From positions 83 through 64,082 of the forward strand of contig VXZQ01000017.1 in the NCBI GenBank assembly GCA_009845425.1: a stretch of 64,000 nt of DNA, written 5' to 3'. The notes under the pieces are model-generated. The model made no database searches, had not been told where the DNA came from, and saw only the letters and a program-made list of their open reading frames with translations. Source of the stretch: Holophagales bacterium (GTDB taxonomy: Bacteria > Acidobacteriota > Thermoanaerobaculia > Multivoradales > Multivoraceae). Positions 1 through 8,130 of this stretch are shown piece after piece. How positions within the stretch are numbered: the stretch's first letter is position 1; each line of letters opens with the position of its first letter. A program made the translations under genes and the position numbers.

Positions 1-51
1 GGGGACCCCCTGGTTGCGGGGACCCCCTGGTTGCGGGGACCCCCTGGTTGC
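1..51. repeat. 17-bp tandem repeat, three copies
   Basis: Three identical head-to-tail copies of GGGGACCCCCTGGTTGC lie at 1-17, 18-34 and 35-51, followed by a broken start of a fourth copy (GGGGCCTCC). Each unit contains the palindrome GGGGACCCC. The array begins at the window edge, so it may continue upstream and the copy number is a minimum. No reading frame here looks like a gene. Function unknown. Confidence 0.9.
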
Positions 52-90
52 GGGGCCTCCTTGGAGAAGGCCCCGTCGTTAGATTGTGAC

Positions 91-144
91 GGCACGCTAG
101 CCGTGCCTCTCGGGATTGTCAAGTTCCCTTTACGTGGCCCACGT
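91..144. other. Two short palindromes in a non-coding stretch
   Basis: The roughly 160 bp between the tandem repeat and the first gene hold no convincing ORF. Two palindromes are visible: a stem GGCACG (91-96) / CGTGCC (102-107) with a 5-nt loop, and a perfect ACGTGG-C-CCACGT at 132-144. The first lies downstream of the stop of the reverse gene at 213 and could act as a weak terminator. It has no clear T run. The second has the symmetry of a protein-binding site but no obvious target gene. Confidence 0.4.
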
Positions 145-212
145 GACATGACCCACTTGGTGGCTTGCGGTCGCGGAACTTTGGAGAGCGCTTCCTCGCT
201 GCCCAAGCTTGG

Positions 213-896
213 CTACTCAAGGAAGAAGCTGTCCAACTCCCCCACTACGCGGCGCTCGACGCCCCACGCCCGCCAACGGGCCGGCGGCGGTCTGACCTCG
301 CCGTCGTCGTCCCCGTCGCCCGCGGCAACCAGAAGGAGGCGCAACCGGTCGAGCAGCCCGGCCGCCCTGCGATCCCGTCCACAGCTCCGCTCCACCACCG
401 CCGCAGCGAGCGACCGCTCCTGCTCCGCGTCCACGAGCATCGTCGTCGGCCGGCACCAAAGCACCGAGCCCACCAGGGCCTGGCGGCTCGGTTCGAGAGC
501 CAACACCGCCAGGTTCGCGCAGCACCAGTCGAGCCACAACCGCGCAAGACGAGCCGCCGGCGCCGCCGCTTCCGCTCCCGCCGGCGGCGTAACGACGACG
601 ATCTCCCGCGCCGAAAGATCGAGCGCGAGCAGACGGTCGAATGCGGCGATCGCCTCCGTGGAGGCCGCAACGTGAAAGCAGAGTGCTTCCGGCGAAGACT
701 CGGGCGCCGGAATGGCGCCGCCAGCCGGTCCTTCGCCACGCTCCAGCACGGCTCGCCAACGCTCGACTTCCGTCCATCCGCGCGCGAAGGACCACCAGCG
801 CCAGTGGCCGTCCCGCGGGTAGAACAGCCACGGCTCGTGACCGCGGCGGCTACCGGCCGCGGCCGCGAGCGCCTCTCGCGCCTGTGACGCCGCCAC
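213..896 (-). CDS. Hypothetical protein, 227 aa
   Basis: I do not recognise the family. The reading frame is open for 227 codons from a GTG at 896. Its composition is protein-like: Trp-rich near the N-terminus (YPRDGHWRWWSF), then alternating hydrophobic segments (EIVVVTPPAG, LARLWLDWCCANLAVLALE) that resemble beta-strand/helix units of a soluble domain. The C-terminus ends DSFFLE. No signal peptide and no transmembrane segment is evident. It is transcribed divergently from the M48 peptidase gene, with a strong hairpin at 925-947 in the gap. Competing frames in the same region are Arg-rich shadows. Confidence 0.55.
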   Translation of the reverse strand: MAASQAREALAAAAGSRRGHEPWLFYPRDGHWRWWSFARGWTEVERWRAVLERGEGPAGGAIPAPESSPEALCFHVAASTEAIAAFDRLLALDLSAREIVVVTPPAGAEAAAPAARLARLWLDWCCANLAVLALEPSRQALVGSVLWCRPTTMLVDAEQERSLAAAVVERSCGRDRRAAGLLDRLRLLLVAAGDGDDDGEVRPPPARWRAWGVERRVVGELDSFFLE

Positions 897-924
897 GGGG
901 GTATCCTATGGCGTTGCGGGACCC

Positions 925-947
925 GTGTGGCGCGTCTCGCGCCACAC
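925..947. promoter_or_regulatory. Perfect 10-bp hairpin between divergent genes
   Basis: GTGTGGCGCG (925-934), loop TCT, CGCGCCACAC (938-947): a perfect 10-bp stem with a 3-nt loop, in the gap between the reverse gene ending its start at 896 and the forward M48 gene starting at 1015. It could be a 5'-UTR hairpin of the M48 transcript or a regulator site. There is no T run, so a simple terminator is less likely. Confidence 0.5.
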
Positions 948-1014
948 ACGAACCAGTCCGAGCGCCTGGGCTCTCGGATGGAATCTGCCGAGTTCCGCGC
1001 CCGTTGATCCCCCC

Positions 1015-2835
1015 ATGAAGCGCGCACACGAATCGTCCCGAACCGGCAGCGTGACGCGGTCCGCTACCGCCGTCACGCTGGCCTTCATTCTGACCACGGC
1101 CAACGCCGCGCCGGCGGTCGAGATCGAGAATCCCGCCCTGTTCGAGAAGAGCGTGGCGGCCGCGGCGGAGGCCGTGAAGCAGTACGGGCTCCTGGACGAT
1201 GCGGACGTGCAGGAGCGGGTCAACCGAATCGGCTACGAGGTTGCGTACCACGCGGACTTCGACAGCTATCCCTTCACCTTCGCGGTCGTCGACACGCCGA
1301 TCCCCAACGCCTTCGCCCTCCCGGCCGGCCAGATCTTCGTGACCAAGGGCATGCTCGACCTGGGCCTGTCCGACGACATGCTCGCCACCCTGCTCGGCCA
1401 CGAGATCGCTCACGTCACCTCCGAGCACTTCCTGAAGCAGAAGAAGCGGGCGACAAGACTCAACCTCCTGAGTTCGCTTCTCGGAGTGGGGCTGATCGCG
1501 GCCAGTGCCTCCGACCGCGACGACGGGTACGTCGGGCCCTACGGCTACACGCGCGACCAGAGTCCGACCGAGGCGGCGGCCCAGGCCGCGCTGGTCGGCG
1601 GCATGGCCATCACCGAACTCGTCATGCGCAGCTACTCGCGCGAGCACGAGGACGAAAGCGACGAGGAGGGCCAGCGTTTCGCCGCGGCCGCAGGCTACGA
1701 TCCGAACGCGCTCAGCCTGCTGATGGCCAGGATGGGCGAACGCATCCCGCAGTCGAAGGCGTACGGCTACTGGCAGACTCATCCCTTCTTCGACTCCAGG
1801 GTCCAGGCCGCCAGGGCCCGCGGCCGCTACCTCGCGACGCTCGAGGCGGCACCGGGAGAGGAGGTCGAGGCCTACCGTCAGGCGACCCAGAAGAGCCTGC
1901 TCGACTTCGCGGCGAACCCGTCGAAACGGCTCGGCCGACCCGGCCCGCCGGAGTCGACGCGTGTGCCGCCGGCGCTGCGGTTCGTGAAGACCATGGCTCT
2001 CAACGCCTGGCCCGCCGGGCCGGCAGCCGAGTCGCTACGGCTGGAGACGCTGCACGAACTGCGCGGCCGGGAACTCGAACGGCTGGCAACGTCGAGGGAT
2101 TACGGCAGCCTGACCGCCGCCTACCGCCAGGAGATGGAGACCGTTCGCGCCCTGGCCCCCGATTCGCCTTTCCTCGTCGTGCTCACCCAGGAACTCGCCG
2201 AACTCCGTCGCCAGAGCGAGGAACTGTACGGCCAGTCGATCGGGATTCTCGACCGCGGTGTGTTCGAGACACCGTTCCTCGAGGCCTTCCTCTCGAACTA
2301 CCCCGAGTCCCCGCGTGCACCCAAGGTGGCGCTGTTGCTAGGCACCGCATACAGCCGCCTCGGCCGCGAAACCGACGCCGTGGAGAACTTCCTCAAGGCC
2401 TGGGAATCGGAACCTGCCGCCGAGATCACGGAGGACGGAGACAGTCCCGCCGCCGCGGCCCAGCGCGGACTGCACAACCTGACGCCAGTGCTCACCCGCC
2501 TCGGCTCCCTGCAACATCTGGCCCTCCAGGAGCGCGACTCGGAACTGGGTGAGCGGGCCGAGGATCGCCTGCGCAAGCTGGCCGGCAGCTACGACGACAT
2601 CACGAGCGGTTCGGAGTACCTCGAGCGCTTCCCCGAAGGGCCCCACGCCGAAGAGATCGAGGAGCGGCTGAACCAGCTGGCAGACCTGCTCTACAAGGAG
2701 ATGGTGATCTACCAGGACCTGGGCGACGCGGCGAAGGCGATTGCGCGCGCCAGTCAGATCCTCACCCACGCCCCCCTCTCGCCAACCGCCCGACGGCTCA
2801 GTGACGAGCGGCTCGAAGAAGAGCTCGACGCCTAG
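1015..2835 (+). CDS. Secreted M48 family zinc metallopeptidase with long C-terminal helical region
   Basis: Zinc metallopeptidase of the M48 (Ste24/HtpX/BepA-like) group, 606 aa. I chose the ATG at 1015 because it gives a clean signal peptide (MKRAHESSRTGSVTRSATAV then a hydrophobic core ending near ANAA); the earlier GTG at 925 adds a non-signal-like leader. The zinc motif HEIAH is at about residues 129-133, and the downstream Glu ligand is probably in SREHEDESDEEG. The preceding segment (NAFALPAGQIFVTKGML) is typical of periplasmic BepA/YfgC-like enzymes. After about residue 300 the protein continues as a helical, TPR-like region (two further clusters near 400-590), which may bind substrates. 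Likely role: envelope protein quality control. It leads a tight cluster with two more secreted proteins. Confidence 0.88.
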   Translation: MKRAHESSRTGSVTRSATAVTLAFILTTANAAPAVEIENPALFEKSVAAAAEAVKQYGLLDDADVQERVNRIGYEVAYHADFDSYPFTFAVVDTPIPNAFALPAGQIFVTKGMLDLGLSDDMLATLLGHEIAHVTSEHFLKQKKRATRLNLLSSLLGVGLIAASASDRDDGYVGPYGYTRDQSPTEAAAQAALVGGMAITELVMRSYSREHEDESDEEGQRFAAAAGYDPNALSLLMARMGERIPQSKAYGYWQTHPFFDSRVQAARARGRYLATLEAAPGEEVEAYRQATQKSLLDFAANPSKRLGRPGPPESTRVPPALRFVKTMALNAWPAGPAAESLRLETLHELRGRELERLATSRDYGSLTAAYRQEMETVRALAPDSPFLVVLTQELAELRRQSEELYGQSIGILDRGVFETPFLEAFLSNYPESPRAPKVALLLGTAYSRLGRETDAVENFLKAWESEPAAEITEDGDSPAAAAQRGLHNLTPVLTRLGSLQHLALQERDSELGERAEDRLRKLAGSYDDITSGSEYLERFPEGPHAEEIEERLNQLADLLYKEMVIYQDLGDAAKAIARASQILTHAPLSPTARRLSDERLEEELDA

Positions 2836-4126
2836 GAGCTTCCGGGCGGGGGCCGCCGTCGGCCTGACCCTGTTCGCAGCGGTCCTGCCGGCGCAGGACG
2901 AAGCCACCGAACGGGAAGCCACAGTACTCGTCGAGGCGGCTGTTGCCGCTGCCCGTGACGCGGCAAGCGTCGACGATCTCGCGCGGGCGCGCGAGCGCTT
3001 TCTGGAGGTGCCCCGGCGCTTCCCGCGAAGCGAACACCCCCGGCTCCAGCTCCGCGGCCGGGCGCTGGTTGAAGCTGCCGCGCTCGGCCGCCGCACCGGC
3101 GTCGAACGGCAAGCCGCCGGTGAGCTTCTGCGGGTGCTGGAGCGCGAAGCCGGGAGCGAGTGGACGCCGCGCGCCCACTTCGAACTCGGCGACCTGCTGC
3201 TGATGCGAGGCGACTGGCAGAACGCCGCCCGGCACCTGCGGCTGGCCAGGGAAGGCGCGCTCGCCGGGACCGGCCCGCTCGGTGACGTCGCCGGCGACGC
3301 TCTCGAACGGATGACCCTGATCCATCGCCTGATCCTGCGGCCACTCACAGGCAAGGAGCGCTGGCTCGACTCCCGCAGCTACCTGCCGGCTCGGGCCGGC
3401 ATCGAGCGGCCCCGCGGAGTCGCCGCCGGGGCCGGCGGCCGGCTCATCGTCACGGACACGAACCGGGCGGCGATCCTCGACGCCGACGGAGCACCAACCT
3501 CCGCCCGCGACCTCCGCGGCGCCGTCCGACCGAGCCACGCCGTCGCCGGCGCCCCCGGCGTCATCACCCCCGACGGCGTGACCGGGATCGAGGACCCCGG
3601 GACCGTCTCCTTCGACCGGATAGGCGGCGGGACTCTGGACCGCATCGTCGCCGCCCACCGCGACGACTTCGGCAACTGGACCGTGCTCTCGCGACGCTCA
3701 TCCGAAGTGCTCCGCTACGACCCTCAGGGCCGGCCACTTGAGACCCTGCGCGTCGCCGCGCTGACCCAGCCCATCGACGTGGCGGTGGGCTGGGACGGCG
3801 CCATCCACGTGCTCGACGCCGGCGCCCGTTCGACACCGCCTTCGGTACTGAGATTCGCTGCCGACGGGCGTTTCGAGGAGGCCTTCCGGGCCGAGTGGAG
3901 GCGACCTGTCGCGCTCGACGTAGACGCGTTCGGCAATCGCTACGTGCTCGACGCCGGCACGCTGCAGGTCCTCGTCTACGATCCGTTCGCCACGCCGCTG
4001 GCCTCCCTCGGGCCCTTCCTGCCAGGGGGCCAGGAACTCCGAACCCCTGAAGACGTCGCGGTCGACAGTCAGGCGCGGATCTTCGTCGCCGACAGCCGGC
4101 TCGGCCAGGTTCTGGTCCTGGAGTAG
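2801..4126 (+). CDS. Secreted TPR/NHL-type beta-propeller protein
   Basis: 441 aa from the GTG at 2801, which overlaps the M48 gene end by 35 nt and puts a signal peptide (hydrophobic core GAAVGLTLFAAVLPAQ) near the N-terminus. An ATG at 2741 would add 20 residues of poor leader. After the signal come helical repeats (residues about 25-170) with TPR-like spacing (HFELGDLLLMRGDWQNAARHL), then a beta-propeller of NHL style: PRGVAAGAGGRLIVTDT, PIDVAVGWDGAIHVLDAG, PVALDVDAFGNRYVLDAG, PEDVAVDSQARIFVADSR. No catalytic motif is seen; such propellers usually bind partners. Its overlap with the M48 gene and the close PEGA-PDZ gene suggest one envelope complex (inference). Confidence 0.8.
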   Translation: MTSGSKKSSTPRSFRAGAAVGLTLFAAVLPAQDEATEREATVLVEAAVAAARDAASVDDLARARERFLEVPRRFPRSEHPRLQLRGRALVEAAALGRRTGVERQAAGELLRVLEREAGSEWTPRAHFELGDLLLMRGDWQNAARHLRLAREGALAGTGPLGDVAGDALERMTLIHRLILRPLTGKERWLDSRSYLPARAGIERPRGVAAGAGGRLIVTDTNRAAILDADGAPTSARDLRGAVRPSHAVAGAPGVITPDGVTGIEDPGTVSFDRIGGGTLDRIVAAHRDDFGNWTVLSRRSSEVLRYDPQGRPLETLRVAALTQPIDVAVGWDGAIHVLDAGARSTPPSVLRFAADGRFEEAFRAEWRRPVALDVDAFGNRYVLDAGTLQVLVYDPFATPLASLGPFLPGGQELRTPEDVAVDSQARIFVADSRLGQVLVLE

Positions 4127-4132
4127 TTGAGG

Positions 4133-6559
4133 ATGTCCCGTCGCCTTCTCACCGTAGCGGCCGTTCTGATGGTCCTGGGCGGTTTCCGCGCCGCGGCGTC
4201 CGCGCAGCGAATCGGCGTCCAGGAGATCGGCCGAAGCGACCTCGAGATCGAGCGGTCGACACGACTGCCGCCCCAGGCCGCGGCCGCTCTCAGCGAGGCC
4301 GGCGACATCTACTCCGGCGGCGACTCGGAGGGGGCCGTTCCGCTACTGCGGGAGGTGATCGACACCCTTGAACCGCTTGCCGGCGACGCCGGAGGAGGAC
4401 GGAGCCTCGCCGACGACGACCCACGGCTCTTCGAGACCCTGCGCACTGCCTGGCTCTACCTCGCAGCCGCGCTCTGGACACTGGACGACCGGGAAGGCGC
4501 CGATCAGGCGCTCGACCGGATCATCCGGCTCGACCCGCTGTTCGAACTGGACGCGGAAACCGCCGGCAGGCAATTGACGGACCGGCTGCAGGGCCGGAAG
4601 GAGGAACTCGTCGGCAAGGTCTCCTTCCTGGTGACGCCGCTTGACGCGGAGATCCGCGTCGGCGACCTGGCGTTCGAGAACGCCTCGCCACCGCCCGAGC
4701 CGCCCCCCGGCGAGGAAGACGCGGCCGAAGACGGAGGCGCGGAGGAGGAGCTGTCCGTCGAAGGCGACGACCCCACTGTGTCCGAGGACGAACCCGAACC
4801 GTTCGTGCCGCCGGAGCCCACCGCGATGCTGGTCGGTTCCTACCTGGCGCAGGTGTCCCGCCCCGGCTATCTGCAAACCACCGCCGCCTTCGCCATCACG
4901 GGGGGACGGGACCTGGAAGTCGAGGTCGAACTGGAGCGCGACAGCGCGGTCGTCCGCCTGCGCACCGCCCCGACGGGCGCCGCCGTGCTGGTCAACGGAA
5001 TCGAACGCGGACTGACCGAGGGCCAGGCCGAGCCCTGGTTCCGGCCGGAGGGGGCGGCCGTGAACCACCCGTCCGAGGATTTCTCGCGCGAACTGTGGCT
5101 CGACGATCTCCCGGCCGGCCGCTACCGGATCGACATCGAGAAAGACGGCTTCCGGAGCTTCCGCACCAGCCTTCAGCTTCCCGACCTGGTGGACTACGAG
5201 CTGCCGCCGATCGTCCTCGAGCGCGAGGAGGCGGTGATCGGCCTGGTTGGCCTGACCGAAGGCGCGAGTGTCCTCGGCAACGGTCGCGTGCTCCGGCCCG
5301 ACTGGTCCAGGTCCCCGCCCCAGGTTCGCCTGCCGCCCGGAGCGTATGACCTGTCGGTGACCCACGGCGCTCTCGGCTACTTCGAGACCTCGGTGGTCGC
5401 CGAGGACCGGCGCAGGGTCGACATCGATGTCCAGCTCCGGCCGGCGCTCGTCTATCTCGGCGTGCTCGGCGACGACCCCGCCGGCCTTCGCGCCGTCGAG
5501 TTCGCGCTCGACGCCTTCCGCGGCGCCGGCACATACACCGTCCTCGATCGGGGCGCCGAGGGGACGGGCCTGCTCGCCGATCTGGGCGTCGACGCCGACA
5601 CGTTGCGTGCCCGGAGCGCGGCCCAACGAGAACTCGACTGGACCGCGATCCAGGGGCAGTTCCAGGCGAGGTTGCCGGCCGCGCTCTATGTCGCCGCCGT
5701 CCTGAACGACGACCTGGTCGCCGACGCGGTCGACCTGTGGTGGTGGCCGGCCGTCCCCGGACCGCCGTCTCCCGACGTACGGACTCTGCGGATCGAGAAC
5801 CGGCGGCTCGAGCAGGGCGCGCTGCAGCGACTGGCAGCGGCCCTCGATCCGGACCTCGGGCGGAGGACGCCCCGGTTCGGCGCCACACTCATCGACTCCG
5901 GAATTGGCATCGACTCCCGAGCTGGCATCGACTCCCAAGCCGGAGGCGTGCCGATCGTGGCCACGGTCGAGCCGGGCGGTCCGGCCGCGGCGGCGGGCCT
6001 CGTGCCCGGCATGGAAGTCATCACGATCGCCGGCCAACCGGCCTCCTCCACGATCCAGTTGACGAACGCCGTTGAACGCCTTGAAGCCGGCGATGCCATT
6101 GAACTCGTCACCCGCGGTGACGGCGAGGTCACGGTCCGCAGGGTCGAACCGGAGTGGGGCTGGACCCTGGTCGACGCATTCGATCCCGACCTGCTGCCTG
6201 CGGCCGTCGCGGCCCGGCTGCACCAGGAGCTCGAGCGCGCCGGAGACATCCCGCGGTGGCTTCTGGAACTCGACCTGGCGAACCTGCAGTTGGCCGGCGG
6301 CGACCCGGCAGAGGCGGTCCGGCAACTCCGGACGATCGAGGCTCCCGGCCGCAGCGGACTCGGCCGCGACACGGTCCAGTACATGCTGGGACTCGCGCTG
6401 ACCCTCCTCGCGGAGGAGGGTCGGGACGAGTACCGGTCGCGGGCCCGCGACGTCTTCGATGCGCTCGCCTCCACCGATCGCGGACGGCTCCGATCCGACG
6501 CCGGGCCGGAGATCGCGCCGCGCGCCCGGTTGCACGCGGAAGCGCTGGCCGACAACTGA
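4133..6559 (+). CDS. Secreted PEGA-repeat protein with PDZ domain
   Basis: 808 aa. The ATG at 4133 is preferred over the in-frame TTG at 4127; both follow 0-6 nt after the previous stop. Signal peptide MSRRLLTVAAVLMVLGGFRA...ASAQ. Residues about 30-160 are helical (TPR-like). An acidic Pro/Glu/Asp linker at about 185-225 is inserted in the first PEGA-like unit. Further PEGA-like units follow (LRTAPTGAAVLVNGIERG; LPAGRYRIDIEKDGF; LPPGAYDLSVTHGALGYF). A PDZ domain at about 603-670 (ATVEPGGPAAAAGLVPGMEV) precedes a short TPR-like C-terminus. A run of three 6-residue IDSxxG repeats sits just before the PDZ domain. Probably an envelope scaffold or sensor acting with the two upstream genes. No enzyme motif seen. 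Confidence 0.82.
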   Translation: MSRRLLTVAAVLMVLGGFRAAASAQRIGVQEIGRSDLEIERSTRLPPQAAAALSEAGDIYSGGDSEGAVPLLREVIDTLEPLAGDAGGGRSLADDDPRLFETLRTAWLYLAAALWTLDDREGADQALDRIIRLDPLFELDAETAGRQLTDRLQGRKEELVGKVSFLVTPLDAEIRVGDLAFENASPPPEPPPGEEDAAEDGGAEEELSVEGDDPTVSEDEPEPFVPPEPTAMLVGSYLAQVSRPGYLQTTAAFAITGGRDLEVEVELERDSAVVRLRTAPTGAAVLVNGIERGLTEGQAEPWFRPEGAAVNHPSEDFSRELWLDDLPAGRYRIDIEKDGFRSFRTSLQLPDLVDYELPPIVLEREEAVIGLVGLTEGASVLGNGRVLRPDWSRSPPQVRLPPGAYDLSVTHGALGYFETSVVAEDRRRVDIDVQLRPALVYLGVLGDDPAGLRAVEFALDAFRGAGTYTVLDRGAEGTGLLADLGVDADTLRARSAAQRELDWTAIQGQFQARLPAALYVAAVLNDDLVADAVDLWWWPAVPGPPSPDVRTLRIENRRLEQGALQRLAAALDPDLGRRTPRFGATLIDSGIGIDSRAGIDSQAGGVPIVATVEPGGPAAAAGLVPGMEVITIAGQPASSTIQLTNAVERLEAGDAIELVTRGDGEVTVRRVEPEWGWTLVDAFDPDLLPAAVAARLHQELERAGDIPRWLLELDLANLQLAGGDPAEAVRQLRTIEAPGRSGLGRDTVQYMLGLALTLLAEEGRDEYRSRARDVFDALASTDRGRLRSDAGPEIAPRARLHAEALADN
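5890..5943 (+). repeat. 18-bp in-frame tandem repeat, three units
   Basis: Three consecutive 18-bp units (5890-5907, 5908-5925, 5926-5943), all starting CATCGACTCC, encode IDSGIG, IDSRAG and IDSQAG inside the PEGA-PDZ gene, forming a short linker before the PDZ domain. Units 2 and 3 differ at two or three bases only, so the expansion looks recent and length variation between strains is plausible. Confidence 0.85.
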
Positions 6560-7701
6560 TGGCCCGCCGTAATGCCTCGACGCCGGGGCCCGATGTCCTC
6601 GTGGTCGGCGGCGGCCTGATCGGCCTGCTGAGCGCTCGCGAACTCGCGCTCGCGGGCGCCCGGGTCGAGGTCGTAGACGACCGGCAGGAAGGTGCGGCGT
6701 CACCCAACGCGGCCGGCATGATCGCGCCGATCGCTGAGAGCATCGCCGACCAGGCGTTCGCCAGGATCTCGATTCGGTCACGCAACCTCTGGCGCGATCT
6801 GGCGCCCGCGCTCGAACGGGAGAGCGGCATGTCGATCGACTACGACGACTCCGGCTCGCTCCTGCCGGTCCTCGATCCGAATGGTCGCAAGGTGCTAGAC
6901 CGGATCAAGGCCCAAGCGCTTGACCTGGGCGAAACGGCCCGGGATCTGGACCGGGCCGAGCTGCTCGAGCTGGTGCCCGATCTGCGCCCCGGGATCGAGG
7001 AAGCGCTGCTGCTGCCGGGGGAGCACCGGGTCGACAACCGGCTGGCTGCGACGGCCGCGGCAACGGCGCTGCGCCACCGGAACGTCGTCGTCCACCGCGC
7101 CACGGTCGAGCGCGTCGCCGAGGCGCCCGGCCAGGTCGTCGCGTCGGGTGACGGCTTCGAACGCGCTGCCGGCGCCGTCGTCGTCTGCGGCGGCGCCTGG
7201 ACTCCGCGGGTCCACGGGCTTCCGGCCCTCCCCATCGTCCCCGTCAAGGGCCAGATGATCGCCTTTGACGGAATCGACTGGCCGTTCACCGGCGCCATCC
7301 GGACGCCGGCGTTCTATGCCGTGCGCCGGGCGGGCGGCCGCCTGCTGATCGGCGCCTCCGTCGAACACGCCGGTTTCGATCTCGGCCTGAGCGACGAGGT
7401 CGGCGCGGACCTGGCGGCGGGCGCCGCCGCGTTGTTGCCGGCGCTGAAGGACCGCAAGCCGGTCGAGCACTGGGCCGGCCTGCGGCCGGGTACGCCCGAC
7501 CCCTGGCCCATCGTCGGCCGTTTGAGCCAGAGGCTGCACGTCGCTACCGGCCACTTCCGCAACGGCATCCTGCTGGCTCCGCTCACCGCCAGGATGATCG
7601 CTCCGCTGGTGCTCGACGAGCAGCCCGACGACCCCTGGCTCGCGATCCCGGAAGTCATGCTCCCGGACCGCTTTTCGGGTGCCGGGCATCTTTCCCCCTG
7701 A
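6559..7701 (+). CDS. thiO: FAD-dependent glycine/D-amino-acid oxidase (ThiO-like)
   Basis: 380 aa. The ATG at 6559 shares its A with the TGA of the PEGA-PDZ gene (TGATG), indicating translational coupling. The N-terminus has the FAD-binding Rossmann motif VVGGGLIGLLSARELALAG followed by VEVVD. The C-terminus carries the DAO-family signature GHFRNGILLAPLTARMI, and LRPGTPDPWPIVG just before it is typical of glycine oxidase ThiO, which makes iminoglycine/glyoxylate for thiazole synthesis in thiamine production. No other thiamine gene is nearby, so a general D-amino-acid or sarcosine oxidase role is possible. The family call is firm and the exact substrate is not. Confidence 0.8.
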   Translation: MARRNASTPGPDVLVVGGGLIGLLSARELALAGARVEVVDDRQEGAASPNAAGMIAPIAESIADQAFARISIRSRNLWRDLAPALERESGMSIDYDDSGSLLPVLDPNGRKVLDRIKAQALDLGETARDLDRAELLELVPDLRPGIEEALLLPGEHRVDNRLAATAAATALRHRNVVVHRATVERVAEAPGQVVASGDGFERAAGAVVVCGGAWTPRVHGLPALPIVPVKGQMIAFDGIDWPFTGAIRTPAFYAVRRAGGRLLIGASVEHAGFDLGLSDEVGADLAAGAAALLPALKDRKPVEHWAGLRPGTPDPWPIVGRLSQRLHVATGHFRNGILLAPLTARMIAPLVLDEQPDDPWLAIPEVMLPDRFSGAGHLSP

Positions 7702-7785
7702 AGGCGACTCTGTTACTGTCTGCCGCGTTTCAGGGCCGTCCAGGCAAGAGCCCGGGGCGGCGCGCGGCCCGCGAGGAAGAGTCCG

Positions 7786-8037
7786 ATGACCCACATCATC
7801 TTTGAACCATGTATCGGCGTGAAGGACACGTCTTGCGTCGATGTCTGCCCCGTCGACTGCATCTACGACGATGACGACTGGGAACTGCTCTTGATTCACC
7901 CGGAGGAGTGCATCGACTGCGGCCTGTGCGTCGACGCCTGTCCGGTGCAGGCGATCCTGCCCGAGGAGGAAGTTCCCGAGGGCCAGGAGAAGTACATCGC
8001 GCTGAACTACACGGCGTTCGGTTTCGACCCGCCGTGA
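7786..8037 (+). CDS. fdxA: 7Fe ([3Fe-4S][4Fe-4S]) ferredoxin
   Basis: 83 aa, acidic. Cysteine pattern C-x7-C-x3-CP-x2-C near the N-terminus, then ECIDCGLCVDACP. As in 7Fe ferredoxins, one cluster lacks the second Cys of a CxxC motif: the segment reads CIGVKDTSC, where 2[4Fe-4S] forms would have an extra Cys. This matches Thermus-type seven-iron ferredoxins. ATG at 7786 follows GAGG with about 9 nt spacing. It is monocistronic with a terminator at 8065-8092. It is a plausible electron acceptor for the KorAB enzyme encoded at 19088-22019 (inference from function, not linkage). Confidence 0.93.
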   Translation: MTHIIFEPCIGVKDTSCVDVCPVDCIYDDDDWELLLIHPEECIDCGLCVDACPVQAILPEEEVPEGQEKYIALNYTAFGFDPP

Positions 8038-8064
8038 CGGACTGACCAGATCCACGCGGGTTCC

Positions 8065-8092
8065 GAAGGGCGCGACGCAGGTCGCGCCCTTC
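8065..8092 (+). terminator. Intrinsic terminator-like hairpin after ferredoxin gene
   Basis: GAAGGGCGCGAC (8065-8076), loop GCAG, GTCGCGCCCTTC (8081-8092): a perfect 12-bp GC-rich stem starting 27 bp after the ferredoxin stop. The following TTCGTGCGTCT region (last bases of the stem included) is only weakly T-rich. It separates the ferredoxin from the chaperone operon. Confidence 0.8.
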
Positions 8093-8130
8093 GTGCGTCT
8101 GGACGAAGGAACGACGTCGAGTCTTCCAAA

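Noticed and set aside
4343-6781. An 812-codon reverse frame opposite the PEGA-PDZ gene
   Set aside because: Antisense to a gene with signal peptide, PEGA repeats and PDZ domain. No start region or domain supports it.
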